Notes: generated from the sequence alone by a model not told the origin. A stretch of DNA of 64,000 bases from Devosia indica (GCF_003056405.1 NZ_PYVZ01000007.1:1-64000); one strand, 5' to 3'. Shown: positions 1 to 8,527, counted from the stretch's first letter. Numbers and translations are program-made.

Positions 1-359
1 GCAAGTGGTTCGTCAGTCACACGTCCCCCACGGTGTGATACATCGGCATCTGGCGTCCCATAGCCGACTGTAAGGTTCCGGCCTCGAATCTTGTGGTCCT
101 CTACTGCCTGCGCTTGTAAATAACCTGACCGAAACCGACCTTCCACAGGCCACCGGCCTTCGCCTTTGAACAGAAGACGCGAAACGGCAGGTTTCGGGAA
201 CTCGGCAACCTGGTCTGAACGGCCGGAATGGGGCGCGTTGGCGACCCACGGTTGCCGATGCCACGCCGATCATTCACGCAGTAACAACGTGCTAGCGAAT
301 GTGGTTGCTGAGTACGGAATCTGGAAATGCACACATCCCAAACTTTCGGGTTCCCGGGG
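1..359. other. Left-edge stretch without a recognisable gene
   Basis: No open frame here has a plausible protein, ribosome binding site or family resemblance; the frames present are arginine- and serine-rich and look like chance. Around 223-245 lies a short motif (core tggggcgcgt) that also occurs at 4051 and 4252, suggesting a degenerate intergenic repeat. I see no tRNA, terminator or attachment-site copy. Confidence 0.5.
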
Positions 360-1901
360 CTATAAGCTCTCGAAGACCTTCGCCAGCGCACTCGTTCCGA
401 GATCAGCCTCACGGTCCGACAGGCCGGAGAAACCGAGCAGCAGCCTTGATGCGTCGAGGGATGCAACGTTCATGCGTGAGAGGGGCATGACGACCACGCC
501 GTGCGCCAGGGCGGTCTGGGAAATCTGCGTATCACTGCTCCAGGTGCCGGTGCTGCGTACGGTCAGGTTGATGCCCTGGTCGGGCAAAACCACCGACAGG
601 TGTTCTCCCATGCGCTCCTGTAGCATTCGAGCTAGCATGTCGCGCGAGGCGCGCAACCGCTCGCGCAGACGGCGCAGATGGGCGGGGAAATAGCCTTCCA
701 GCAGAAAGTCGGCGACGACTCGTTGCTGGAAACTGGGCGGACAACGGTCGAGCGCCGGGCGCACGGCGCGAAACACCGGCACTAAGTCGGGCGGCACAAC
801 AAGATAGCCCAGGCGCAGGCTGGGCAGCAGGGCCTTGCTGAAGGTGCCGGTATAGAGCACACGATCAGCCTGATCGAGGCCCTGCAGCGAGGCTATGGCG
901 TGACCGTCGTAGCGAAACTCGCTGTCGTAATCGTCCTCGACAATCCAGCATCCATGTTCACGCGCATAGGCCAGCAGTTCGAGGCGCCGGGGCAGCGACA
1001 GCACGGAACCGGAAGGGTACTGATTGGAGGGCGTCACATAGACCAGAGCGGGCGGCGCCAGCGTGCCGGCAATCAGCGGATCGAGTACTATACCGGACGG
1101 GTCGACCGGCAGGCCCAAGATTTCGGCGCCATTCAGCGCCAGGCACTGCCGGGCCGGGGGATAGCAAGGGTCTTCGACGACCACGCGATCTCCCGGCGAC
1201 ACCAGTACGCGAAAGGCCAGGTCGAGCGCCTGCTGTGTCCCCGCCGTGATAAACAACTGCTCGGGCGTGCAGCGCACGCCGCGCGAGGCGGCCACATGGG
1301 CCACGATGGCCGCACGCAGATCCGGTTCGCCCTGGATATCACCATAGCCTTCGAAGGCATAGTTCATGTGGCGACCCGCCAGGCGGTTGAGCAGGCTCGC
1401 CGTCCGTTCGTCATGCGCCATTCGGCCGGTGACAAAGGGCAGCAGCTTTTGTGGTTCAAGGCTGGGACCACGGGTCAGCATGGCGGTCACCGACGCCGAG
1501 ATGGACCGCCGCGGCGAACTCTTCCCGACAATGGGTTGCGCGACCGTTTCGAGCGGCTCGGCGGGCATGTCTGTCAGGACGTAGGTCCCTGACCCATGAC
1601 GCGCCGTGGCATAGCCCTCGGCGATCAAGATGTCATAGGCCTCGGCAATCGTGCCGCGCGCGAGCCCCCATTCCTGCGCAGCAAGGCGCGACGACGGCAG
1701 CCTCTGTCCCGGCTTGATCCAGCCATCGGCGATGGCCTCGCGTAGCGCCAGATAGAGTTGTCGGGCCAGCGATGCCGGCGCCGCTGGATCAAGACGCGGC
1801 TGGAACCCGGCCGACGGGCTTTCGCGCCGGCGGGCCAGCCGGCGCTTCGTAGAGGGCAAGTGGCTCACGACACGCTCGCATAGTGGCTCTTTGAATATCA
1901 T
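360..1901 (-). CDS. MocR/GabR-family transcriptional regulator (GntR wHTH fused to aminotransferase-like domain)
   Basis: A 513-residue fusion protein. Residues about 45-110 form a GntR-type winged helix (SLARQLYLALREAIADG, then LPSSRLAA and RHGSGTYVL). Residues about 150-510 are a fold-type-I aminotransferase domain with the family signature EDDYDSEFRY at 322-331 and the PLP lysine K356 in GTFSKALLPSLRLGY. MocR proteins bind PLP, and often an amino acid, to control a neighbouring gene; they are not normally transaminases. This one diverges from ddl with only 55 bp between them, so ddl and the downstream EamA gene are its probable targets. Brevibacillus DdlR is a known MocR-type regulator of a ddl gene, which supports the pairing, but the ligand here is an inference. 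Confidence 0.9.
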   Translation of the reverse strand: MIFKEPLCERVVSHLPSTKRRLARRRESPSAGFQPRLDPAAPASLARQLYLALREAIADGWIKPGQRLPSSRLAAQEWGLARGTIAEAYDILIAEGYATARHGSGTYVLTDMPAEPLETVAQPIVGKSSPRRSISASVTAMLTRGPSLEPQKLLPFVTGRMAHDERTASLLNRLAGRHMNYAFEGYGDIQGEPDLRAAIVAHVAASRGVRCTPEQLFITAGTQQALDLAFRVLVSPGDRVVVEDPCYPPARQCLALNGAEILGLPVDPSGIVLDPLIAGTLAPPALVYVTPSNQYPSGSVLSLPRRLELLAYAREHGCWIVEDDYDSEFRYDGHAIASLQGLDQADRVLYTGTFSKALLPSLRLGYLVVPPDLVPVFRAVRPALDRCPPSFQQRVVADFLLEGYFPAHLRRLRERLRASRDMLARMLQERMGEHLSVVLPDQGINLTVRSTGTWSSDTQISQTALAHGVVVMPLSRMNVASLDASRLLLGFSGLSDREADLGTSALAKVFESL

Positions 1902-1956
1902 GGATTATGCATTCTAGTTGATCCACTTTCAATGACCCAGCAATCGAGGTTACGCA
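1902..1956. promoter_or_regulatory. Divergent promoter/operator region between mocR and ddl
   Basis: This 55-bp gap is AT-richer than its surroundings and must hold both promoters. Two similar 7-mers, tgatcca (1919-1925) and tgaccca (1933-1939), lie in the same direction 14 bp apart, as expected for MocR proteins that bind direct repeats. On the minus strand ttgaaa is followed after 17 bp by cataat, but that box ends only 2 bp from the mocR ATG, so the element or the start codon is uncertain. A gagg at 1946-1949 is a good ribosome binding site for the ddl TTG start. Confidence 0.4.
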
Positions 1957-2317
1957 TTGAAACAATCCAGATTGAAGATTGCCGTATTGTTCGGCGGTCG
2001 CTCCGCCGAACATGATGTATCGGTGCTGTCGGCGACCAATGTCATGGCAGCCCTCGACTCCGACAAATACGAGCCCGTGCCGATTTTCGTGACCCGGGAT
2101 GGCCGATGGCTGCTGAGCCGCTACGAAAAGGGCGTCCTGGCGACGCCCGACAGTGGGGCCGAACTGGCTTTGGTGCCCGGTGGGCGCGGGCGCCTGACCA
2201 TGCTTGGCGCTGGCGGAGAGGTCGTGGGTACCGACAGGATCGACATACTGTTTCCGGTCCTGCATGGCCTCTTCGGTGAGGACGGCTCTGTGCAGGGTTT
2301 TGCCGAGGTCGCCCGCG

Positions 2318-2329
2318 TGCCGCTGGCCG
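2318..2329 (+). repeat. Left arm of 12-bp inverted repeat bounding the ddl inversion
   Basis: Sequence tgccgctggccg. Its exact reverse complement is at 2948-2959. In ddl it encodes part of the VPLAG segment just after HGLFGEDGSVQGFAEVAR. Identity stops outward (g versus a) and becomes imperfect inward after the twelfth base, so the crossover lies within these 12 bp. Confidence 0.9.
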
Positions 2330-2947
2330 CCATGGCCTTTGCGTACATGCTGATATCGGTAAATCCGGGAATGGTGTTGAGCTCGTTGACTAGAAAATCG
2401 CCGTTTTGCTTGAGGAAAAAGTCCACCCGAGCCATGCCGTCGCAACCCAGCGCCCGGAAGGCCCTGGCTGCCATGTCGCGCATAGCGTTCTCGACTTCTA
2501 GTGGCAGATCCGCGGGCACTTTGAGGACCGCGCCGGTCTCGTCGACATATTTGGCGTCATAGCTGTAAAAGCCATGCTGCTCCGCCGGTACGATCTCGCC
2601 GGGGCGGGAAATGAAGAGGCCGCCTGTCTCATCCTCCAGCACGCTGAACTCGATCTCGCGGCCCGCCACGAACTCTTCCACGAGGAGGTCGCGGTCAAAG
2701 CGGAGGGCGTCTTCGAGGGCGAGTGGGAACTCCTCGCTGCCGGAGACTTTCCTGACGCCGACAGATGATCCCTGCCGGGCAGGCTTGATGAACATGGGCG
2801 AGCCAAGCGCACGTTCCAGGGCGGCAAAGTCAGGCGCCTCTTCCTTGGTGATGGCCACCGAACGCGCCACCGGGATGCAGGCCGCGTTCAGCAGACGCTT
2901 GGCAATGATCTTGTCGAGCGCCGTGGCCGATCCGAGCAGGCCGCAGC
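2330..2947 (-). other. Inverted DNA segment carrying the ATP-grasp core of ddl
   Basis: This 618-bp segment (642 bp with both arms) reads as ddl residues about 125-330 on the minus strand, while the flanking ddl parts read on the plus strand. The inversion also creates a minus-strand frame starting at an ATG at 2960-2958 that runs through the core and then antisense to the ddl 5' end, stopping at 2121 (279 codons). A ggaatagg lies just upstream of that ATG. I regard this frame as a by-product, not an evolved gene. No invertase gene lies inside or next to the segment. Confidence 0.9.
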
Positions 2948-2959
2948 CGGCCAGCGGCA
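2948..2959 (-). repeat. Right arm of 12-bp inverted repeat bounding the ddl inversion
   Basis: Sequence cggccagcggca, the exact reverse complement of 2318-2329. In the restored gene it encodes the AASG at the join to IAYSEIIERL. Both arms are ordinary in-frame coding sequence, so recombination in either direction leaves the reading frame and length unchanged. Confidence 0.9.
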
Positions 2960-3020
2960 TTGCCTATTCCGAGATCATCGAGCGTCTGGTGAGTCATGGC
3001 CTCGCGCGGGCGAACCGACC

Positions 3021-3905
3021 ATGACGACCCTCGACACAGGCGAGGCCAAGACGGCCAGTGGCCTGCTCAATGGGCTCATCGGTGTCGCCATCTTCAGCGG
3101 ATCGCTGCCAGCAACGCGGCTTGCTGTCCAGCAGTTCGACCCGATCTTCCTCACCGTGGCGCGGGCCACCATTGCCGGCCTGCTGGCGCTGGTACTGTTG
3201 CTGGCCCTGCGCCAGCGCCGTCCGGCAAAGGCCGACCTCCTCTCCCTGGTCATTGTCGCGCTGGGTGTTGTCATCGGCTTTCCGCTGCTGACGGCGCTCG
3301 CGCTGCAGCACGTTACTTCGGCCCATTCCATCGTCTTCATCGGCCTCCTGCCGCTGGCGACCGCCGTTTTCGGCGTGCTACGCGGCGCCGAGCGACCAAA
3401 ACCCGCCTTCTGGCTGTTCTCTGCGCTGGGCAGTGCGCTGGTGGTCGGCTTTGCCTTGGCGCAAGGGCTCACAGCGTCTCCGACCGGCGATCTGCTCATG
3501 CTGGCCGCCATCGTGGTCTGCGGCCTCGGCTATGCCGAAGGGGGCAGGCTGTCGCGCCGGCTCGGCGGCTGGCAGGTTATTTCCTGGGCGCTGATATTGT
3601 CGCTGCCGCTCATGATCGGGCTATCACTGCTGACCCTGCCGCCAACATTTATCGGCATCACCCTGCCGACCTGGATGAGCCTGGCCTATGTTTCCGTGTT
3701 CAGCATGCTGGTCGGCTTCGTCTTCTGGTATCGCGGGCTGGCCCAGGGCGGCATCGCCGCCATTGGCCAGCTGCAACTACTGCAGCCCTTTTTCGGCTTG
3801 GCGCTCGCCGCCACCCTGCTGCATGAGCCCGTCACCTGGACCATGCTGCTGGTGTGCTTCGCCATTGTCCTCTGCGTATTCAGCGCCAGACGATTTGCGG
3901 CATGA
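3021..3905 (+). CDS. EamA/DMT-family transporter
   Basis: A 294-residue protein with about ten hydrophobic helices in two EamA repeats (residues roughly 15-145 and 155-290), typical of drug/metabolite transporters that export small molecules or amino acids across the inner membrane. Its ATG overlaps the ddl stop codon (ATGA at 3021-3024), so its translation is probably coupled to ddl and would be lost when the ddl frame is broken upstream. MocR regulators often have an EamA transporter gene nearby, so the trio mocR-ddl-eamA is likely one regulated unit. Substrate unknown; a D-alanine-related compound is only a guess. Confidence 0.88.
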   Translation: MTTLDTGEAKTASGLLNGLIGVAIFSGSLPATRLAVQQFDPIFLTVARATIAGLLALVLLLALRQRRPAKADLLSLVIVALGVVIGFPLLTALALQHVTSAHSIVFIGLLPLATAVFGVLRGAERPKPAFWLFSALGSALVVGFALAQGLTASPTGDLLMLAAIVVCGLGYAEGGRLSRRLGGWQVISWALILSLPLMIGLSLLTLPPTFIGITLPTWMSLAYVSVFSMLVGFVFWYRGLAQGGIAAIGQLQLLQPFFGLALAATLLHEPVTWTMLLVCFAIVLCVFSARRFAA

Positions 3906-4481
3906 TCAATGGGACGCAAGTTGGGCGGTTCCAACTATCTTACAACTCCCCAAAGCGCCCCTAACATCCTTCCGCCATCGCGGTTTCAGGCAGTTCACTG
4001 AAACTACCGCTTTTGGGACCCGGCTGAAGCGGCTCTTGCCTCCGAAATGGGGCGCATCGCCGAAATTTGCTGATGTCGAATGCAGGGGACCGTTGCACGT
4101 AAATGCTGCTGTGCGATCGCTAGTAAATGATGTCGCGCGAGGAGCACTCGCGCTGGAAGAACTCACCGCTACCGATTTCACAGATGCCCACCGCGCGACG
4201 CACTGAATGGCAGCTATCGGAATACTTCTCAATTTGACCCAATGGCCGAACTGGGGCGCGTGGCCGAACGGCTGCCTCTTAGCTGTCGCTAAAGTTTCCG
4301 TCTATTTGCGGTGATGTTGGGCCGCATGTTTCCAAGCTTGACGCGCACCGTGGTCAACGACTTGTACTGGCGGTTGGCTATTTTGAATTTTCATCAGATC
4401 GACTGAAGCTCAGGGAAGCAAGCCATGTTCTCGGGCGCTCCCTGTGGTCGCACCCTCGAACTGCGTTGAGAGGAGTGAGCA
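3906..4481. other. 576-bp non-coding stretch upstream of the mobilization genes
   Basis: I find no convincing gene. GC content drops here relative to the region to the left, suggesting that the mobile element starts within or near this stretch. Two 23-bp copies of a motif beginning and ending in ccgaa (4042-4064 and 4246-4268) match at 20 positions. An imperfect inverted repeat, caggga (4411-4416) and tccctg (4439-4444), just upstream of mobC could belong to an origin of transfer, but no nic site can be recognised. Confidence 0.5.
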
Positions 4482-4844
4482 ATGAGCAAAACGCGACCAA
4501 AAGGTCGATCGATGGCAAGGAAGAGTGATCCTGCTCTTGAGGTATATGACAAACGTAGGCCATATGGGGTGAGGCTTTCTGCCCGAGAACTGGAGATCGT
4601 GAAGGCGCGCGCCAACGCAGAGAACAAGCTTCTTGGGGTGTATTTGCGTGACCAAGCACTACAGCCAAGCCGCCTCCTTGACCTGCAGACCTGGGCAAGA
4701 CTGGCGAAGTCTGCGGACCGAATTGACGCGCTTTTTGAGCGCTTGGAAGCACAGGATTTTTGCGAACTGGCCAATGAGGCCGACGAACTGCGACAGGCAC
4801 TTGCGCGGTTCCGAACTGCCCTCCTTGTGCGCAAGGTTCCCTGA
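4482..4844 (+). CDS. mobC: MobC-like relaxosome accessory protein
   Basis: A 120-residue basic protein with the pattern of plasmid mobilization MobC proteins: a ribbon-helix-helix-like segment (VRLSARELEIVKARANAE) followed by a helical tail. Such proteins bind oriT and help the relaxase open the strands. It has a good SD (gagagg about 9 bp before ATG) and its stop codon overlaps the relaxase start (TGATG), so the two genes form a translationally coupled pair. The family call is by resemblance and position; the sequence is short and diverged. Confidence 0.75.
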   Translation: MSKTRPKGRSMARKSDPALEVYDKRRPYGVRLSARELEIVKARANAENKLLGVYLRDQALQPSRLLDLQTWARLAKSADRIDALFERLEAQDFCELANEADELRQALARFRTALLVRKVP

Positions 4845-6400
4845 TGATCGGCAATCTCGTCAAAGGTCGGGACGCCACCGGTCTTGCAAAGTATCTGCTG
4901 AGCGCGGTCGATCACGCCGGCAACCTGAGAGAGCGTGTGAATATTCTGGGTGGAACACTTGCGGGCCGCACAGCGGCGGCCATTGCTGCGGAATTGGATG
5001 CATTCCAAGGCCTTCGGCCCACTCTGGGTGTCCATCTCGTTCATCAAATGCTGCGCCTGGCAGATTTTGAAGACGAGCTAACTGACAGCACTTGGTTGAC
5101 CATAGCCAAGCGCTGGGTCGCTGATATGGGTTTTCAAGCCTGGCTGGCGATCGCTCATGGAGACCAGCACATTCATATCGTAGCGTCACGCGTATGTATC
5201 GACGGTTCGGTTGTCAGCGACCAGAATGACTACTTCCGCTCCGAAACGTGCGTACGTCAAATTGAAAGAGAATTTGGACTGGTCAAGGTAAAGCCATCGC
5301 ATTTGCTGGATCATGAGCGCAAGCAGACCCATCAGAAGGTTGCGACAAAGGGGGCTACTGAGATCGAGCGCGAACATGGCATTGCGATGCCTGCCAAGAT
5401 TATCGCTGGCGAAATTGATCGTATCTTTGCTTCTGGTAGCACTGTAACTCTGCAAGCGTTCGTCGCGGACCTGCAAAGCTGCGGGATCGATGTTCGCCCC
5501 AATCTGGCAGCTACCGGCAAAATGTCAGGGTTCGCCTACCGAATGGGGAACGTCAAAGTGACTAGTAGTGCAATGGGCCGCTCCTACACTTGGGCACGCC
5601 TACTGGCACGAGGCCTCGCCTATAATGCAGGTGCCGACCAACATATTTTGCGAGACCTGCTTACCCAAAGTATGGCCAGAGAGCCAGCAGAGGTAGGCAC
5701 CACCGAGCACACAAGTCCTGAAGCGTTGCGGAGCGCTGCAGTCTATACCCAAGCGAGGATGCAGACACTAGTTGATGTGGTGGGACCGAACCAGATCGCA
5801 GTTCGGACACCTGAAAGTCGGGTCTTCTATAGATCGGACTTCGTCCCGCGATTGATGCAGGACGCAGCGATTGAGATCGAATTTTCAAGGCGCTTTGTTG
5901 TTCTTGGAGACATTCCCCGCGACCGGCGTGAGCAGGTGATGGGGCTACTTGAGCCGTCGATTGTGATCTCTCACGTCTCGGGAACGTGTGACGTCGTCTG
6001 CCGAGTGGCGAATGATGACCATCCGCTTCCCACTCAACAGGCATACAAGGAGGTGGCGCAAGCTCTCTCCCATCTCGCTGGCGCAGAGCGCAGGGACTCT
6101 ATTGCCTCGCCGGTGCCCCGCTCAAAGTCACACTCGAGGGTTGAACAACTGACGCCCCGATTGTCTAGGATCGGCGCTGAGGCGCAATTAGTGGCCCGTC
6201 ATTCTCCCGGTGCCCTGGCCATTTGGGCCAAGGCGGGCGTTAGCGAACTGTTCCACAAGCTAATAGCTGCAGCAAAGAGGCGGCTCGGTTTGAGTAACCT
6301 GACGTTGATTTCGTCCCCGCAGATGCAAAAAAACGAGCAGCCGACAAAGCTGGCTAACCCAAGGACCGACACCGATCACGAGAATGACTTTTCTGCTTAG
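4844..6400 (+). CDS. Relaxase/mobilization nuclease (MobA/VirD2-like)
   Basis: A 518-residue protein that would nick oriT and pilot single-stranded DNA during mobilization. The N-terminus MIGNLVKGRDATGLAKYLLS resembles the start of PF03432-type relaxases, including a tyrosine at 17. The metal-binding histidine motif is clear: H105, H109 and H111 in AHGDQHIHIVASRV. Residues about 165-270 look like the accessory DNA-binding part; the C-terminal third is not recognisable. It overlaps mobC by one base. No type IV coupling protein is adjacent. It appears intact. Confidence 0.88.
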   Translation: MIGNLVKGRDATGLAKYLLSAVDHAGNLRERVNILGGTLAGRTAAAIAAELDAFQGLRPTLGVHLVHQMLRLADFEDELTDSTWLTIAKRWVADMGFQAWLAIAHGDQHIHIVASRVCIDGSVVSDQNDYFRSETCVRQIEREFGLVKVKPSHLLDHERKQTHQKVATKGATEIEREHGIAMPAKIIAGEIDRIFASGSTVTLQAFVADLQSCGIDVRPNLAATGKMSGFAYRMGNVKVTSSAMGRSYTWARLLARGLAYNAGADQHILRDLLTQSMAREPAEVGTTEHTSPEALRSAAVYTQARMQTLVDVVGPNQIAVRTPESRVFYRSDFVPRLMQDAAIEIEFSRRFVVLGDIPRDRREQVMGLLEPSIVISHVSGTCDVVCRVANDDHPLPTQQAYKEVAQALSHLAGAERRDSIASPVPRSKSHSRVEQLTPRLSRIGAEAQLVARHSPGALAIWAKAGVSELFHKLIAAAKRRLGLSNLTLISSPQMQKNEQPTKLANPRTDTDHENDFSA

Positions 6401-6473
6401 TTGCGTTCGCGCTAGCTAGCAAAAGGGCGACGATCCAATCGCTGTGAGTTGCCGCCCGATAGACTGCCCGATC

Positions 6474-8429
6474 TTAGTTTGCGCAAGCAGTGTTCTGAGC
6501 TGTTCTAGTGCGCTTCTTGTTGCGAGGTCGAGGTGCCGCCACGCGTGCATGACTCAAAGCGGCCTGAGCAGCGATTGTAAAATCCGGCAACTTTTCGATA
6601 GCGTCGAGCATTATCGGCAGCGGCGTTGGATCCCTGTAAATTCTGTTGGTAGTACCGACGTTCTCATGGCCCAGAAGATCCTGTACGGTCTTGTCCCTGA
6701 CAGCGTCATGATTGTCGAGCTTAGTCGCCACGTAGTGCCTGAAACTGTGAAAGGTCTTACGACGACCATCGACCTCCCGATTGGCGCCCAGTGCCAGATC
6801 GACCGCATTGTTGAAGTGGTGGTCCATCTTGTCGCCAAAGGATGAATGTGTGCCTTTGGCAATGCCCGCTCTGGCGGCCAATTCCGGAAACAAATCGACG
6901 TCTCTACGCTGCTGTCTCTCCGTAACGTATTTCGCAAAGCCCAATTTCAGAATCGGCGCAGGGATCGGGATAGTCCTTGCCGAGGCGATTGTCTTAAGAC
7001 CGCGATTGCTGTTCACGCGGACCACAAACGCTGGTGTTTGCGCCAGAATATCCACGTCGGCAACCTGCATTCCTGCGATCTCTTCCCGCCTGACTCCGGT
7101 GTAAGCGGCGATCAGCGGGCACCAATACAAGCCGTCCTGGATAATCAGATCGCCGGGCAGATTTCGTCTCGATTGAGATTTGCAGCCGGTCCAGATTGGT
7201 CCCGCAAAAAGCGCAAAAAGGTCGGCTGTCTTGAACCTTGGGCGATCCGTGCGCGTGGCCCCGATGTGCACGCTGCGGTCCTGGATTGCGGTGGAGAGAT
7301 TTCCCAGTTCTGAGAATCCAGCGTTTTTCGCCGCCTTCAGCAAACTTCCTAGAACGCTCAGATTCTTCTTGATCGTCTTTGCCCCGATAGTTTTGAACCC
7401 TGCCTTGCCAGCTTTTTGTGCATTTTCGACTCGTTGATGCAAAGTGCGTTCGGCGTCGATCGGATCTTTGCCGTGAGCCGCAGGCAACTGCTCAAGAATG
7501 CGCATCCATTTCCAAATGTCAGCCTGCCGGATGCTGACCAGGGTGGTGCATCCCGTGCACTCGACAAATTCTTCAATGACCCTGAGTTTGACCTTTCCCC
7601 AGGCAGCATCGTGAGCGCCGGTCCTGACCGCGCGAGCAACCATGTCTCGGGCAAACTCCAAGGTGCCGTCCAACTCGGCGCCCTGCATGGAGTTATGCTC
7701 ATCAATCCCTTGCTGAGTCATGGTTGTCTGGCTGGGCGCTCTTGGTCCATCGATTGCAGCGGCAGGTATGTTGGAGACGTCCGGTTGCTCCAGCAGGGCG
7801 ACGAGTTCGCGCGACTGCTCGAGCTGCGATGTGCCCGTTCGGCTTGCGAGTTCATCCGCCACAGAGAGCGCTGCCGCGGCCATCGCGTTCAGCTTAGCCA
7901 TCCGCCCAGTAGCAAGCTCAATACCGGTTGCCTGTGTGCCAAGGAAATCAGAGATTTGGTGGCGCATACGCTCTGTTCCCGCCTCGCTCCAGATCATGTC
8001 AGCAGTAGCGTCCGCCAATTTGCTGACTCTGCGATCAAACTCTGTGTCTCCCGTCGGGGCGGCCTGAGCATCGAGACCTCCTTGAGCCAGCGCAAAGTGT
8101 GCATGCGCCGCAACTCGATTGGCGGTAATTTCCTCTTGAATGGAATCACCCGAGTCCAGGGCAAGCATAGTAAGGTTGCGGAGCTTGTCCTGGTGCTTCT
8201 TGAAGCAAAGCTTCATAAAGGCCTTCACCTGCTCCTCAGTCATATTGCCCTCACGCAAACTACCAAACGCGCGCTCACTTTCGAGCGTCAGAACACAGGA
8301 TAGCTGTTGGGCGACCCGCCAGTCTCGTGTGCCGAGACTGAAATCCACATATGCGCGAGAACTCGGGATGCGTCGGCGCCAATAATACGCGTGATTACGG
8401 AGGCTGCAAAACTGGACTGCTCTGTGCAT
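6474..8429 (-). CDS. Site-specific tyrosine recombinase/integrase
   Basis: A 651-residue integrase. Catalytic residues are visible near the C-terminus: R447 in AAYTGVRREEIAGMQ, H561 and R564 in HSFRHYVATKL, H588 in DLLGHENVGTT and the nucleophile Y598 in RIYRD. The N-terminal 40 residues (CSLRNHAYYWRRRIPSS) match the start of long phage-like integrases with a DUF6538-type head. At over 600 residues it is much longer than the usual 400; residues 50-330 form a long helical arm-binding region. Its start faces tRNA-Gln, the presumed integration site. It converges on the relaxase gene with a 73-bp gap containing gctagctagc. Confidence 0.92.
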   Translation of the reverse strand: MHRAVQFCSLRNHAYYWRRRIPSSRAYVDFSLGTRDWRVAQQLSCVLTLESERAFGSLREGNMTEEQVKAFMKLCFKKHQDKLRNLTMLALDSGDSIQEEITANRVAAHAHFALAQGGLDAQAAPTGDTEFDRRVSKLADATADMIWSEAGTERMRHQISDFLGTQATGIELATGRMAKLNAMAAAALSVADELASRTGTSQLEQSRELVALLEQPDVSNIPAAAIDGPRAPSQTTMTQQGIDEHNSMQGAELDGTLEFARDMVARAVRTGAHDAAWGKVKLRVIEEFVECTGCTTLVSIRQADIWKWMRILEQLPAAHGKDPIDAERTLHQRVENAQKAGKAGFKTIGAKTIKKNLSVLGSLLKAAKNAGFSELGNLSTAIQDRSVHIGATRTDRPRFKTADLFALFAGPIWTGCKSQSRRNLPGDLIIQDGLYWCPLIAAYTGVRREEIAGMQVADVDILAQTPAFVVRVNSNRGLKTIASARTIPIPAPILKLGFAKYVTERQQRRDVDLFPELAARAGIAKGTHSSFGDKMDHHFNNAVDLALGANREVDGRRKTFHSFRHYVATKLDNHDAVRDKTVQDLLGHENVGTTNRIYRDPTPLPIMLDAIEKLPDFTIAAQAALSHARVAAPRPRNKKRTRTAQNTACAN

Positions 8430-8527
8430 CTTTTGGCCCTTGTGTGAGGCCTTGTGTGCGACAGAGCTTCAGCGAGATTTTCGCCTTCAGCTTTTATCTT
8501 TTATTTTCAGTGTCTTGGGTGGAGATT

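Larger units (their letters stand above)
1957..3024 (+). pseudogene. ddl: D-alanine--D-alanine ligase, interrupted by in-place inversion of its central segment
   Basis: The ligase would join two D-alanines with ATP for peptidoglycan. The first 124 codons (TTG start at 1957, SD gagg 7 bp upstream) carry the N-terminal domain with LFGGRSAEHDVSVLSATN and HGLFGEDGSVQG. Then the sense strand switches: 2330-2947 encodes the ATP-grasp core only on the minus strand, including KPARQGSSVG, VEEFVAGREIEFSV, GFYSYDAKY and MARVDFFLKQNGDFLVNELN. The C-terminal end (GIAYSEIIERLVSHGLARANRP) returns on the plus strand and stops at 3022-3024. Flipping the middle back gives one continuous 355-codon frame (1957-3024 is exactly 356 codons) with all catalytic motifs, so nothing has been lost. 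As it stands the plus-strand frame ends at 2562 after 77 foreign residues. It is either an invertible switch caught OFF, a recent inactivating inversion, or an assembly artefact. A second ddl in the cell-division cluster is expected but not in view. Confidence 0.93.

Noticed and set aside
900..1592. Long plus-strand open frame (230 codons)
   Set aside because: It is antisense to the regulator gene, rich in Arg/Gln/His, and has no ribosome site; the regulator on the other strand has full motifs.
1957..2562. A separate 201-codon gene at the ddl 5' end
   Set aside because: Only the first 124 codons have homology (ligase N-domain); the rest is antisense of the inverted core.
2121..2960. A separate ATP-grasp gene on the minus strand
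   Set aside because: Its first 210 residues are the ligase core and its tail is antisense of the ddl 5' part; it exists only because of the inversion.
3688..4206. 172-codon plus-strand frame extending into the gap after the transporter
   Set aside because: It overlaps the transporter out of frame, changes composition at the gene end and has no homology.
4411..4444. Origin of transfer near mobC
   Set aside because: Only a 6-bp inverted repeat with a wide spacer is seen; no nic consensus can be recognised.
3906..4481. Left attachment site of the mobile element
   Set aside because: I scanned for the tRNA-Gln 3' end (ggggaacctgg, gattcgaac) here and in 1-360 and found no copy.
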